9,608 bases of DNA from BM707 sp041592975. GTDB lineage: Bacteria; Desulfobacterota; Desulfuromonadia; Desulfuromonadales; UBA2294. Below the pieces are notes generated by a model, which worked only from the letters and a program-made list of their open reading frames with translations, had not been told where the DNA came from and made no database searches. This document shows, one piece after another, positions 1 to 8,449 of the stretch. Each line of letters starts with the position of its first letter. The first letter of the stretch is position 1. The DNA is taken from the NCBI GenBank assembly GCA_041592975.1, contig JBFHOZ010000083.1, forward strand, positions 1 to 9,608. Direction: 5' to 3'. A program made the position numbers and the translations under genes.

Positions 1-30
1 AAGGCAATAAGCTCCTGACAACAAAGATTC

Positions 31-64
31 ACACAGCAATTTTTGTTGCTGTGTTTAATTTTTA
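31..64 (+). terminator. Terminator-like hairpin for an off-window plus-strand gene
   Basis: A perfect 9-bp stem (31-39 with 46-54, ACACAGCAA / TTGCTGTGT) encloses a 6-nt loop and is followed on the plus strand by a T-rich tail (55-63). The stem is AT-rich for a terminator but the arrangement fits rho-independent termination of a gene ending left of the window. Opposite-strand function is less likely because there is no U-run on that side. Confidence 0.5.
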
Positions 65-192
65 CTAATGAAAGGGCGGGGCGCGGTCAACGGGAAGAAG
101 GGTGGCAGGATGAGACGCCATTTAACCATCCGGCAGTGAATACGCCGCACCGGACAGGACGAAAAGACACGAGATCGCACGGCGACGCACCG
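65..192. other. Intergenic stretch, no gene recognised
   Basis: This stretch lies between the plus-strand hairpin at 31-64 and the minus-strand terminator of the regulator gene. The only open frames through it are short, run across the terminator hairpins, and encode low-complexity arginine- and proline-rich sequence with no recognisable family. I see no RNA gene or repeat here. Confidence 0.4.
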
Positions 193-227
193 AAAAAAAA
201 GAGGGCCAGGCAAAAAGCCTGGCCCTC
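193..227 (-). terminator. Strong rho-independent terminator of the two-component operon
   Basis: An 11-bp perfect GC-rich stem (201-211 with 217-227) has a 5-nt loop (212-216). Read on the minus strand it is followed directly by eight T residues (193-200). It begins 25 bp past the response regulator stop codon, so it closes the histidine kinase/response regulator transcript. Confidence 0.93.
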
Positions 228-251
228 GATGCGCCGGAAACGGGAACGAAT

Positions 252-1673
<1,422 letters not shown>

Positions 1674-1691
1674 TCCGGATATTCTCCCTTT

Positions 1692-3905
1692 CTATTGCGG
1701 AACCGGGAAACTGACGGTCACCGTCGTCCCCTTGTCCTGCGTGGATGAAATATTCATCGAACCGCCATGCTCGCTGACGATCCGCTTCGACACCGAAAGC
1801 CCGAGACCGGTCCCCCCCTCCTTGCGCCGGGTGGTGAAGAACGGATCGGTCACCCGCTTGAGATGCTCGGGAGCGATCCCGCACCCCTCGTCGCGGACCA
1901 CGAGCTCGACGGACCTGCCGTTGCCGCTCAGCCGGGTCGTGACGGCGAGCCCCTTCCGTCGATCGGTCAGGGCATGGCAGGCATTCTGGATCAAGTTAAC
2001 CACAACCTGCTCGAATTGTACAAGATTCCCGTCAACGCCCGGCAGGTTCGGCGCCAGGTCGAGCGTGAAGGCATCGGTCATTTTGCCGATCAGGTTGCGG
2101 GTCAGCCTGGCGGCCGCCTCGGCGGCATCGTTCAGCTGAACCCTATCGATATCGACCGCCTCCCCCTTGCGAACGAAGTTCTTCAGGTCGTTGACGATCC
2201 GCTGTATGCGCATCCCCCCCTCGTGCATCTCCTTGAGCATGAGCGGCAGGTCGTACTTCATGCGGTGAAAGCGGAGACCTCCCAGCTGGAAATCACCGTT
2301 TTGTTCGAAATGTTCCTCGAGAATCGGCAGGATATCCTCGAATACATCCCGGACGATCGGCGCGTTGATGATCACCAGGCTGTTGGGATTGTTGATTTCG
2401 TGGGCGACGCCGGCCGACAGTTCGCCGAGGGACGCGAGCCGGCTCGATCGCTCCGACTCCTCGCGGAGACGGTACTGTTCGGTGATGTTGCTGGTCACCC
2501 GCAGGACCCGCCCGACCTTGCCGGTGTCGTCGAGGAGAGGGAAAACCTTGACGCGGTAGTACCGGTCGTCCCGCCCGCGGACGATCTCCTCCGACTTCTC
2601 GCCGGTCTCGAAGCAGAGGTCGACCTGCTCGAAGCCGAGATAATAGGCGCTCTCCGCGTCGGGTGCGCCCTCCCCCTCCGGGGGCCGGCGATCGATCTCG
2701 GAGAAGAACTCCTCGGACGCCTGGCGGTTCGACCAGACAATATTCCGCTCCCGGTTGATGACCACCAGGGATTCGGATATGCCATCGAGCACCACCTGAT
2801 ATTCCCGCGAGAGGTTGCGGCTGTATTCCTCGCTTTTGCGCAGATTGCTCTCGATCGATGCCATCTCGGCCATTTGGGTGTCGAGCTGCTCCAGGGTCTC
2901 CTTCAGCTGATCGGCGAAGCGGTTCATGGCCATGCCGATCTGGGCGACCTCGTCCTCGCCGTCGACCCTCAGGCGGTGGCTGAGCTGGCCGTCGGTCAGC
3001 CGCTCGACCATATCCCCCATCGCCACCAGGGGGCGCCAGATCCTCCTGGCCAGAAGAACACTGGCCGAGGTCGCAAGGATGAGCGAGGCGACCATGACCA
3101 GGAAGACGATCCGGGATACGGTTTTCAGGTTTCCGAGCAGCTCTTGCTGCATCGGCAGCAACGAACCGGCGTGGAACGCCTTGTCCACCTCGGCGAGAAC
3201 CTCCGCCAGCCGCAGGCTTTCGGTGATAAACGCCTCCCTGGCCTGCACGTAGTCGCCGTTCGAAGCAAATACGGCCAGCGCCGCCTCCTTGAGCTCCGGA
3301 TACCGGGAAACGGCGGCGTATTCGGGATGGTTCTCGATCAGCACGGCCAGCTCGTCGAAACGGCGGCGTTCATCCGGGTCGTTGGTCAAAAGGGTGTCGG
3401 TATAGCTGTCGACCATGCCGGCGATGGCGTTGACCAGTTCGGCCACGTGGATCTTTTCGGCCTGGCGCATGCACAGAACGGCGATATCGTCGGCGAACTC
3501 CATCTTCTCGATGGGGCGCCTGTGCAATCTCAGCGGTGCTGCCAGGCTGTGCAGATATCGAGGAAGCGCTTTCTCCACCCGGACTTTCAGGCCCGGAGGA
3601 AGGAGTGAGCGCCGATATTTCTCGACAACCCGGTCGAGCTGTCGCCGGACATCCTCGATGTACGCTTCGGGCGAAAGTGATCTCGGCGGCGCCAGAACCG
3701 TGTTGCTGATCTCGTCGACCATGAATCGGGACGAGATGATCAGCGCCTCGGTCTCGCCGTACTGGCCGAAAAAAGCCTCCGAGGAACTCCGGACACGGTT
3801 CACCTCCACCAGCACGAAGAGGCCGCCGCCGGTGAACAGCACGACCAGGACAAGGTAGGCGAAAAACAGCTTGCCGCGGACGGTTTTCGGTGTCATGAGG
3901 TTCAT
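1692..3905 (-). CDS. Membrane sensor histidine kinase (HAMP-PAS-HATPase, NtrB-like)
   Basis: A 737-residue inner-membrane kinase. In order: TM1 (about 13-33), a mostly helical periplasmic sensor region (about 35-262), TM2 (about 264-286), HAMP (about 288-340), coiled coil, PAS-like domain (about 366-475), then a histidine-kinase core. The H-box is AHEINNP with H502; the N-box is NLIQNACHAL (N637, N641); G1 is DEGCGI (from D672), F-box FFTT (689-692), and G2 GGTGLGLS (697-704). All catalytic motifs are intact. The spacing between H-box and N-box is long, with an extended dimerisation hairpin. Ligand is unknown; the periplasmic part shows no small-molecule signature I recognise. It is followed 18 bp later by its cognate regulator gene. 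AGGGAA sits just upstream of the chosen ATG; a second in-frame ATG three codons later is possible. Confidence 0.95.
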   Translation of the reverse strand: MNLMTPKTVRGKLFFAYLVLVVLFTGGGLFVLVEVNRVRSSSEAFFGQYGETEALIISSRFMVDEISNTVLAPPRSLSPEAYIEDVRRQLDRVVEKYRRSLLPPGLKVRVEKALPRYLHSLAAPLRLHRRPIEKMEFADDIAVLCMRQAEKIHVAELVNAIAGMVDSYTDTLLTNDPDERRRFDELAVLIENHPEYAAVSRYPELKEAALAVFASNGDYVQAREAFITESLRLAEVLAEVDKAFHAGSLLPMQQELLGNLKTVSRIVFLVMVASLILATSASVLLARRIWRPLVAMGDMVERLTDGQLSHRLRVDGEDEVAQIGMAMNRFADQLKETLEQLDTQMAEMASIESNLRKSEEYSRNLSREYQVVLDGISESLVVINRERNIVWSNRQASEEFFSEIDRRPPEGEGAPDAESAYYLGFEQVDLCFETGEKSEEIVRGRDDRYYRVKVFPLLDDTGKVGRVLRVTSNITEQYRLREESERSSRLASLGELSAGVAHEINNPNSLVIINAPIVRDVFEDILPILEEHFEQNGDFQLGGLRFHRMKYDLPLMLKEMHEGGMRIQRIVNDLKNFVRKGEAVDIDRVQLNDAAEAAARLTRNLIGKMTDAFTLDLAPNLPGVDGNLVQFEQVVVNLIQNACHALTDRRKGLAVTTRLSGNGRSVELVVRDEGCGIAPEHLKRVTDPFFTTRRKEGGTGLGLSVSKRIVSEHGGSMNISSTQDKGTTVTVSFPVPQ

Positions 3906-3947
3906 GCTTCCCTGACCTTCTTCGAGCCCGGATCGAATAATTTCTCA

Positions 3948-3977
3948 TTAATAGGACAATTCGGCCATGAAGATCAA
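3948..3977 (-). promoter_or_regulatory. Putative sigma-70 promoter for the kinase/regulator operon
   Basis: On the minus strand TTGATC (3972-3977) and TATTAA (3948-3953) are separated by 18 bp, each matching four of six consensus bases. The site lies about 45 bp upstream of the kinase start, downstream of two hairpins that would isolate it from readthrough. It is the best promoter-like pair in this gap, but matches this good occur by chance in AT-rich leaders. Confidence 0.4.
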
Positions 3978-3979
3978 AT

Positions 3980-4138
3980 AGAAAACGCCTCCCGCAAAGG
4001 GGCGGGCCTCTTGTGGAACATGCCTCACTCTCCGGGAGCCCGGCGATGCGAGGCGGACACACCTCGTTCACCGTATTCAGGATTTCATGTCAAAGTAAAA
4101 CAGACTCCAGGCTCATCGGCAGCGGTCGCTGCGTCGGC
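3980..4138. other. Intergenic stretch with a small GC hairpin; no gene recognised
   Basis: On the minus strand this stretch contains a perfect TTGACA hexamer (4088-4093) but only a poor -10 (TGAACG at 4065-4070). It then has a short GC-rich hairpin (3991-3995 with 4002-4006) followed by the T-rich tail GCGTTTTCTATTT. This could be the promoter and end of a short RNA, or simply a weak secondary terminator before the kinase promoter. No open reading frame here is convincing. Confidence 0.25.
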
Positions 4139-4167
4139 AAAAAAAAGAGACGCTCGCAGGGCGTCTC
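4139..4167 (-). terminator. Rho-independent terminator after the TPR/pseudopilin-like gene
   Basis: A perfect 7-bp stem (4147-4153 with 4161-4167, GAGACGC / GCGTCTC) has a 7-nt loop. Read on the minus strand it is followed by eight T residues (4139-4146). It starts 22 bp past the stop of the 203-residue protein and separates it from the kinase operon. Confidence 0.9.
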
Positions 4168-4189
4168 TTCGAATCTGGCGGCTGTCAAA

Positions 4190-4801
4190 TCATGTGGCCG
4201 GCTGCAGGAACACCACCCTCCCCTTGACCGTCTGCTGCCATTTCTCCTCGCTGGTCTCTTCCGTCAATCGCTCCCGCGAGATGATGTCGGTCTTGCCGGT
4301 CCCGTCGTAACGGATGATCTGATCGTCGGCGGCCCGGACCGAGAAGAGGGTGTAGCTGGACGTCTCCGGCTCGAACCGGAGGTAGTACGTGAACCCCTCC
4401 GGCGGAATATCGGCGATGTATCCAGAGTCGAACATGTACTCCCCCTCGTCGAGCTGCTGCAACGAGGTCGGCATGACCCCGAGCATCTCCCGGTAACCGT
4501 TGATGACCAGCGCGACCCGGTCGAGGCTGCGGCGCGTCTCGATGATATCGACCCGGAATTTGTGTTTCATGACCCTCTCGATGCTTTCGCCTGCCGACCG
4601 TGCCGCCGCGGTCCCGGGGTACTCGGCGACCAGCTGTTCGTAAAGCGCGACCGCCCGGTCGAACTGGCCTGACTGCTCGACCTCGTAGGCGGCGTCGAGC
4701 CGGGTCCGGGCTTTTTCCTCGCGGTCCGGCATGACCATGACGACGGCAAGGATCACGGCGATGACCGCACAAACGGCAATGATGATATTCCGACGGGACA
4801 T
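4190..4801 (-). CDS. Membrane-anchored protein with TPR-like and pseudopilin-like segments
   Basis: A 203-residue protein of unassigned function. Residues 5-24 form one hydrophobic N-terminal helix after a short basic stretch, predicting a membrane anchor with the rest outside the cytoplasm. Residues about 32-76 resemble a TPR unit (A-Y-E..G.FD.AV.LYE.L...YP). Residues about 84-170 have the rhythm of a GspG/type IV pseudopilin C-terminal domain: a helix ending in NGYREMLGVMPTSLQQL, then GYI.DIPPEGFTYYLRF and YTLFSVRAADD. The pseudopilin likeness is my reading of the pattern, not a family match. The N-terminus lacks a convincing prepilin cleavage site. AGGAGGT five bases before the ATG fixes the start. 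It stands alone, ending in a strong terminator, and diverges from the TPR lipoprotein operon. Confidence 0.85.
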   Translation of the reverse strand: MSRRNIIIAVCAVIAVILAVVMVMPDREEKARTRLDAAYEVEQSGQFDRAVALYEQLVAEYPGTAAARSAGESIERVMKHKFRVDIIETRRSLDRVALVINGYREMLGVMPTSLQQLDEGEYMFDSGYIADIPPEGFTYYLRFEPETSSYTLFSVRAADDQIIRYDGTGKTDIISRERLTEETSEEKWQQTVKGRVVFLQPAT

Positions 4802-4939
4802 GAGCGACCTCCTGGCAGATGACAGGGTGACAGAATACCGCGTAACGGCAAATGATTAAAGAAAAAAGGGCGATGCCTTATGGCATTATCGGCGTTTTTC
4901 CCTTACAAAAGCGGCTGTTTTCCGGCGAAAGGATTCTCC
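4802..4939. promoter_or_regulatory. Divergent intergenic region with a hairpin flanked by T-rich tracts
   Basis: This 138-bp region must hold the promoters of both the minus-strand 203-residue protein gene and the plus-strand lipoprotein operon. At 4873-4886 a short stem (ATGCC, loop TTAT, GGCAT) has a T-run on each outgoing strand: GCGTTTTT at about 4892-4899 on the plus strand and CCCTTTTTTCTTT on the minus strand. That is terminator-like in both directions. On the plus strand it would sit in the leader of the lipoprotein mRNA. A near-consensus GTGACA lies at 4827-4832, but no good -10 pairs with it. No known riboswitch is recognised. Confidence 0.35.
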
Positions 4940-6307
4940 ATGAGACACTTGATTCCGATTTCCCTGTTGCTGCTCGTCACCCTGGGCGGATGCGAACAGA
5001 AAACCGAAACCCCGAAACCTGAAAAAACCGGGCCGGCGGCCGCTGCCGTCGAGCTGAAGCCACCTGTCCCGCTGCCGCTTTTCCAGGAGGCGATCACCGC
5101 CGAAAGGTTCGAGCTCCCCTCCGAGGCGCTGCAGGTCTGGCGTCACACCGCTGGCGCCAGGCCGGCGCTGGTCCTCTTTTCGATCCATCCGTTCCTCGAT
5201 CCGATCGACGAGGAGCGCACCGCTGATGTCGCCGAACTGATCCGTTCCGGCAGCCGCGACGACTTCAGGCAGAGGGGGAGCTACTACCGGTTGAACCCGG
5301 CCCTGCTTCCCTCACAGGCCGTCTCGGCGGCCATCGACAACGGCCTGGTCTCGGAGCTGGTCTGGGTCATCCCGACCCGGGTCGGCATCGAGGAGCTCTC
5401 CCTGGATATCTTTCGCCAGCAGGTCGTCGATGCCGACTTCCTGACCGAAGAGGAGGGGACGTCCCTCTCCCAGGCCGACGGCGTCATCAGCGGAACCCTG
5501 CGCGGCATCCCGTTCCGGGCGGTCCATCCCGACGCCCTTCCGGAGCTGGCGGAGCCGGTCCTGGTCCACATCGACACCGGCTACTTCAAGGGCCTGTTCA
5601 AGAACGAGGTGGCGACGCCGCTCTTCGACATTCTCCACCGGACCGTCATGCGCATCAGCCAGGCCGAATGGAAGGCCTACGCCGTGACCCTCTCCTACTC
5701 GACCGAGGAGCTGACCTTCTCCCTCGATGTCCGCTTCCTGGTCTCCGCCCTGGCGAGAATCGTCGCCGACCCGGCGCTCCTCAGGCAGATGCCGCGCCAG
5801 TGGAAGCTGCACGCCGACGCCATGTACCTCGGCAACATGTACATGGAGAGCAAATCGCGCGACCTGATCGAGGAAGCGGCGGTGACCGCCCCCGACGACC
5901 CGGCCATCGTCTACGCCCTGTCGCAGGTCCGTCTCCAGCAGGGACGCACGGACGAAGGGTTCGCCCTGCTCGACAAGGCGGTGCAGCTCGACCCCGGCTA
6001 CGCCTCCGCCTATGTGCAGATGGCCGAGACCGGCGTCAGGAACGGGCAGCTGGACAAGGCCCTGGAGCTGATCCGCAAGGCGACCGCGGTGTACCCCGAA
6101 AACCCGTTCCTGCCTCTCAACGAAGCCGACATCCTGATCCGGATCGAAAAGACCGGGGAAGCCCTGAAGATCATCAGGGCGGCGCAGGAGCGCCCCTGGT
6201 CGGCATTCTTTCACAGCCGCGTCGGCGACGACCTCAAGAACATGGAGGCGTTCGCCCGCAACCCGCAGCCGGCCGGCACGCCGGCTGCGGACGGAGAAAA
6301 GAACTGA
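4940..6307 (+). CDS. TPR-containing lipoprotein
   Basis: A 455-residue predicted lipoprotein of unknown function. I chose the ATG at 4940, not the in-frame ATG 60 bases earlier. The later start gives a textbook lipoprotein signal (MRH, hydrophobic run, LGGC with C18) and has AAAGGA seven bases upstream. A low-complexity linker rich in Pro, Lys and Ala (19-45) precedes a globular alpha/beta region (about 65-285) that I do not recognise. Its visible landmarks are ALVLFSIHPFLDP, ELVWVIPTR and VLVHIDTGYF. The C-terminal third carries about three TPR units (about 320-352, 354-386 and 388-420), which normally bind partner proteins. The stop overlaps the next lipoprotein's start (TGATG), so the two are probably made together and may interact in the envelope. 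Lipidation is a confident call; biochemical role is unknown. Confidence 0.88.
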   Translation: MRHLIPISLLLLVTLGGCEQKTETPKPEKTGPAAAAVELKPPVPLPLFQEAITAERFELPSEALQVWRHTAGARPALVLFSIHPFLDPIDEERTADVAELIRSGSRDDFRQRGSYYRLNPALLPSQAVSAAIDNGLVSELVWVIPTRVGIEELSLDIFRQQVVDADFLTEEEGTSLSQADGVISGTLRGIPFRAVHPDALPELAEPVLVHIDTGYFKGLFKNEVATPLFDILHRTVMRISQAEWKAYAVTLSYSTEELTFSLDVRFLVSALARIVADPALLRQMPRQWKLHADAMYLGNMYMESKSRDLIEEAAVTAPDDPAIVYALSQVRLQQGRTDEGFALLDKAVQLDPGYASAYVQMAETGVRNGQLDKALELIRKATAVYPENPFLPLNEADILIRIEKTGEALKIIRAAQERPWSAFFHSRVGDDLKNMEAFARNPQPAGTPAADGEKN

Positions 6308-7050
6308 TGTCCAGGCTGACCATCCTGTTCCTGCTCGTCCTGCTGACGTTCACCCTGGGCGGCTGCGAAACATTCGAAAACGACGACGGCATCGTCCAGC
6401 CGACGATCTACGACTACCGCCGCCCGGGCGGTCCGCGCGACCGGGACGACCGGGTGCCGCCGGCGCCGCCGATCCGGGAGACCTTCGATGCCCGGCCGCA
6501 GCTCTCCCTCTTTCCCCGTGTCGGCGACTACCAGCCCGATCCGGAGGACGAGCGCCACCCCTTCTGGCGCACCTTCATCGACCACTTCAGCAAGGTCTCC
6601 GGCCTCCTGCAGGACCCGGAATCGATGAACCGGGCCTGGAGTTTCCGGGGCATCAACACCATCGACTCGGTCGCCTTCTTCTCGCCGATCGGCGTCGAAC
6701 CGGAAACGGCATACACCGTCCGCTACCGCGTCAGGGCGGAGCTCCCCGACACGGCACGAACCGGCATCGGCATTCTCGAATACGCCAGGTTCCTCTGGAT
6801 CGGCGAGCAGTACACCGAGGAGATCAGCAACCGGTACCTGCTCGGATCGCGCATCGGCGTCGAACTGACCGGCGATTTCGACTGGACCGAAAAGGAATTC
6901 ACCTTCGTCACCGGACCACAGACCCGCATGGTCCATCTCGTCTTCTACCGCGAAGGGGCACACAGCCGGAATCCGGTGGTCATCGACGACATCGAGATTG
7001 TCAATGGCGGAAACTCGCAGCCGGACGAGGAAAATGGCACCGGGGGATAA
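6307..7050 (+). CDS. Lipoprotein with predicted jelly-roll (carbohydrate-binding-like) domain
   Basis: A 247-residue predicted lipoprotein. The signal is MSRLT, a hydrophobic stretch and LGGC with lipidated C20. Residues 21-85 are a proline-, arginine- and aspartate-rich linker, probably disordered. Residues about 90-232 look like a beta jelly roll of the galactose/carbohydrate-binding type: SMNRAWSF, then AYTVRYRVRAEL, W-containing strands, FDWTEKEFTFVTGP, MVHLVFYRE, and the typical closing strand VVIDDIEI. No catalytic residues can be argued. The same frame is open well upstream of 6307, but that part overlaps the TPR lipoprotein and lacks lipoprotein features. The lipobox and the TGATG coupling make 6307 the start. 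Sugar binding is only inferred from fold; protein binding is equally possible. Confidence 0.85.
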   Translation: MSRLTILFLLVLLTFTLGGCETFENDDGIVQPTIYDYRRPGGPRDRDDRVPPAPPIRETFDARPQLSLFPRVGDYQPDPEDERHPFWRTFIDHFSKVSGLLQDPESMNRAWSFRGINTIDSVAFFSPIGVEPETAYTVRYRVRAELPDTARTGIGILEYARFLWIGEQYTEEISNRYLLGSRIGVELTGDFDWTEKEFTFVTGPQTRMVHLVFYREGAHSRNPVVIDDIEIVNGGNSQPDEENGTGG

Positions 7051-7094
7051 CAGGGTTGCCATTCCCGCCCCGGCCTTTCCCGCCTCCTCATGAA

Positions 7095-7132
7095 ACAGGG
7101 ACACTTCCCGCGGTTCGGGGATGTGTCCCTGT
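7095..7132. repeat. Nested palindrome between convergent genes (REP-like or bidirectional terminator)
   Basis: A perfect 10-bp outer stem (7095-7104 with 7123-7132, ACAGGGACAC / GTGTCCCTGT) encloses a smaller stem, CCCG (7107-7110) with CGGG (7116-7119). It lies 44 bp past the stop of the lipoprotein operon and 56 bp past the stop of the convergent gene. Neither side has a proper T-run, so simple intrinsic termination is not assured. The AGGGACAC...GTGTCCCT motif resembles dispersed REP-type palindromes, but copy number cannot be judged from one window. Confidence 0.6.
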
Positions 7133-7188
7133 CTATCAAGAGCGGTTCATCACTCCCGCGGATTTATATCATCCATTCCCTTGACCGC

Positions 7189-8214
7189 CTACCACACCTC
7201 CTCGACGGTAATCGAGACACCCTTCAGGTTCTTGCCGGTGCGGACATAGATCGAACCGTCGCTGGTGCCGGCGTACCGGCCGTACAGCTCCCCCGGCGCC
7301 GGCGTCCCGCCGAGGACGTTGCGCGCCGCCAGGTAGTAGGTTCCCCCCTTCGGGAAGGAGATGACATAGGCGCCGTCCTTGCCGGTCGGCTGGGAGACGT
7401 ATTCCGGCCGGTTGAGCATCGAGCTGTCGCGGTAGAGCAGCGCCCGCAGCCCCTCCAGCGGCGTCCCGTCGGTGTCGACAATCGTCCCGGAGATGGTGGT
7501 GTTGCCGAACAGGGAGTCGGCGAACCGCTCGACCTTCCCCGGCACCTCGATCAGCGGGATGGCGACCCGGGCGACCTCGCCCGGCTTCAACGCCAGGGGG
7601 TTGCCCGGGAAGTAGCCGAACAGGTCGCCGGCCTGCAGCGGCCCGGCGAAGGAGCCGCTCTGGCGCTGGCGGACGATCAGGTAATAGGTGCCCGGCTCGA
7701 GCGGGACCTCGAAAAAGCCTTTCTCATCGGTCGGTTGCGACATGCCGAGGCCGAACCCCTTCAACTGGCTGGAGAGATCGGGATAGACCGAGACCGAGGC
7801 GCCGGCCACCGGCCGGCCGTTTCGGGTTACGGTCCCCATGACCCCGCCGGCGATGCGCGGCTCGGTTTTCGGCACCGCCCCGGCGGTCGGCACCATCAGC
7901 ATGTTCACCGTGTCGACCCCTTCCGCCGGCACCGACAACGGGTTGCGCCCGTAATAGGTGAACAGGCCGTCGCCGCGGGCGATCACGTAATACTGGCCCG
8001 CCGGCAGGTCGAGCTTGAACAGGCCGTCGGCACCGGTGGGGGCCGAGTTGTGCGGAGCGTCGTCGGTGAACGACAGCACGTCGAGCGGCCAGGCCGACAC
8101 GACGACGCCGGCGACCGGGTCGCTGTCGACAGTCGCCTTGCCGGCGAGAACGGCGGCGTGGGAGGGAACCGCCAGCAACAGGAGCAGGAGCATGGAAAAA
8201 AACATATTGCGCAT
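7189..8214 (-). CDS. Secreted protein of three carboxypeptidase-regulatory-like repeats
   Basis: A 341-residue exported protein. The start at 8214 gives MRNMFFSMLLLLLLAVPSHAA, a signal peptide probably cleaved near residue 20, with GAGG six bases upstream. The frame is open for 23 codons further upstream, but that extension is not signal-like. The mature protein is three tandem beta-sandwich units (about 22-110, 120-226 and 238-338) of the carboxypeptidase-regulatory/Cna-B-like type. Each unit has a strand pair around a V/I-x-G-x-V/I start, a [AQ]PT.[KDE].G turn, GTYYLIVR-type strands (QYYVIAR, TYYLIVR, TYYLAAR), and a closing [LF][FY]G[YR] or YYGR motif. Such domains are usually non-catalytic surface or binding modules. 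There is no anchor or enzyme domain, so the protein may be periplasmic or released. No operon partner is visible: the neighbouring peptide gene upstream ends in its own terminator. Confidence 0.88.
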   Translation of the reverse strand: MRNMFFSMLLLLLLAVPSHAAVLAGKATVDSDPVAGVVVSAWPLDVLSFTDDAPHNSAPTGADGLFKLDLPAGQYYVIARGDGLFTYYGRNPLSVPAEGVDTVNMLMVPTAGAVPKTEPRIAGGVMGTVTRNGRPVAGASVSVYPDLSSQLKGFGLGMSQPTDEKGFFEVPLEPGTYYLIVRQRQSGSFAGPLQAGDLFGYFPGNPLALKPGEVARVAIPLIEVPGKVERFADSLFGNTTISGTIVDTDGTPLEGLRALLYRDSSMLNRPEYVSQPTGKDGAYVISFPKGGTYYLAARNVLGGTPAPGELYGRYAGTSDGSIYVRTGKNLKGVSITVEEVW

Positions 8215-8332
8215 CGAAAACCTCGGCAGGGAATCTGGGTAACCCCTTGATTCTGCCATGACGGCACCGGAATGAGAAGACACAATTGCAACCGGAACAG
8301 GCGGGCCGTTACCGGCTTCTGAATCGACAGAC

Positions 8333-8362
8333 GAAAGGGCCGGAAGAGTTCGCGGCCCTTTC
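8333..8362. repeat. Perfect 10-bp inverted repeat upstream of the secreted-repeat gene
   Basis: GAAAGGGCCG (8333-8342) pairs perfectly with CGGCCCTTTC (8353-8362) across a 10-nt loop. It sits about 120 bp upstream of the start at 8214 and 50 bp past the peptide-gene terminator. There is no clear T-run on either strand (plus side TGCTAGATTT). It could be a second, weak terminator, a leader structure or an operator. Confidence 0.5.
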
Positions 8363-8404
8363 TGCTAGATTTCGACGTCTGCTGTCAGCGGCCTGGCACC
8401 GCTG

Positions 8405-8441
8405 GAACGAAAAGGCCGGGCATTCAAGCCCGGCCTGTTTT
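8405..8441 (-). terminator. Terminator after the 18-residue peptide gene
   Basis: A 9-bp GC-rich stem (AGGCCGGGC 8413-8421 with GCCCGGCCT 8428-8436) and 6-nt loop lie 13 bp past the peptide stop. Reading on the minus strand the tail is TTTCGTT, and on the plus strand GTTTTCG, so it could act in both directions. Its position right behind the tiny ORF supports that ORF being a genuine transcribed gene end. Confidence 0.8.
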
Positions 8442-8449
8442 CGTCTGAC

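Noticed and set aside
1767..3608. Long plus-strand open frame of 613 codons
   Set aside because: It is antisense to the histidine kinase, which has all catalytic motifs; long antisense frames are expected in GC-rich coding DNA, and the translation matches nothing.
4880..4939. Twenty-codon N-terminal extension of the TPR lipoprotein
   Set aside because: It would bury the lipoprotein signal peptide, and it lacks as good a ribosome binding site as the start at 4940.
5668..6306. Upstream extension of the jelly-roll lipoprotein frame
   Set aside because: It overlaps the TPR lipoprotein in another frame; the lipoprotein signal and TGATG overlap place the true start at 6307.
7090..8250. Plus-strand open frame of 386 codons
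   Set aside because: It is antisense to the secreted-repeat gene, begins inside the palindrome, and has no signal or family features.
8233..8262. Possible sigma-54 promoter (minus-strand ATGGCAGAATCAAGG)
   Set aside because: It has a -24-like TGGCA but no GC at the -12 position with correct spacing.
8215..8283. Twenty-three-codon N-terminal extension of the secreted-repeat protein
   Set aside because: The extension is polar and precedes a complete signal peptide starting at 8214, which has GAGG upstream.
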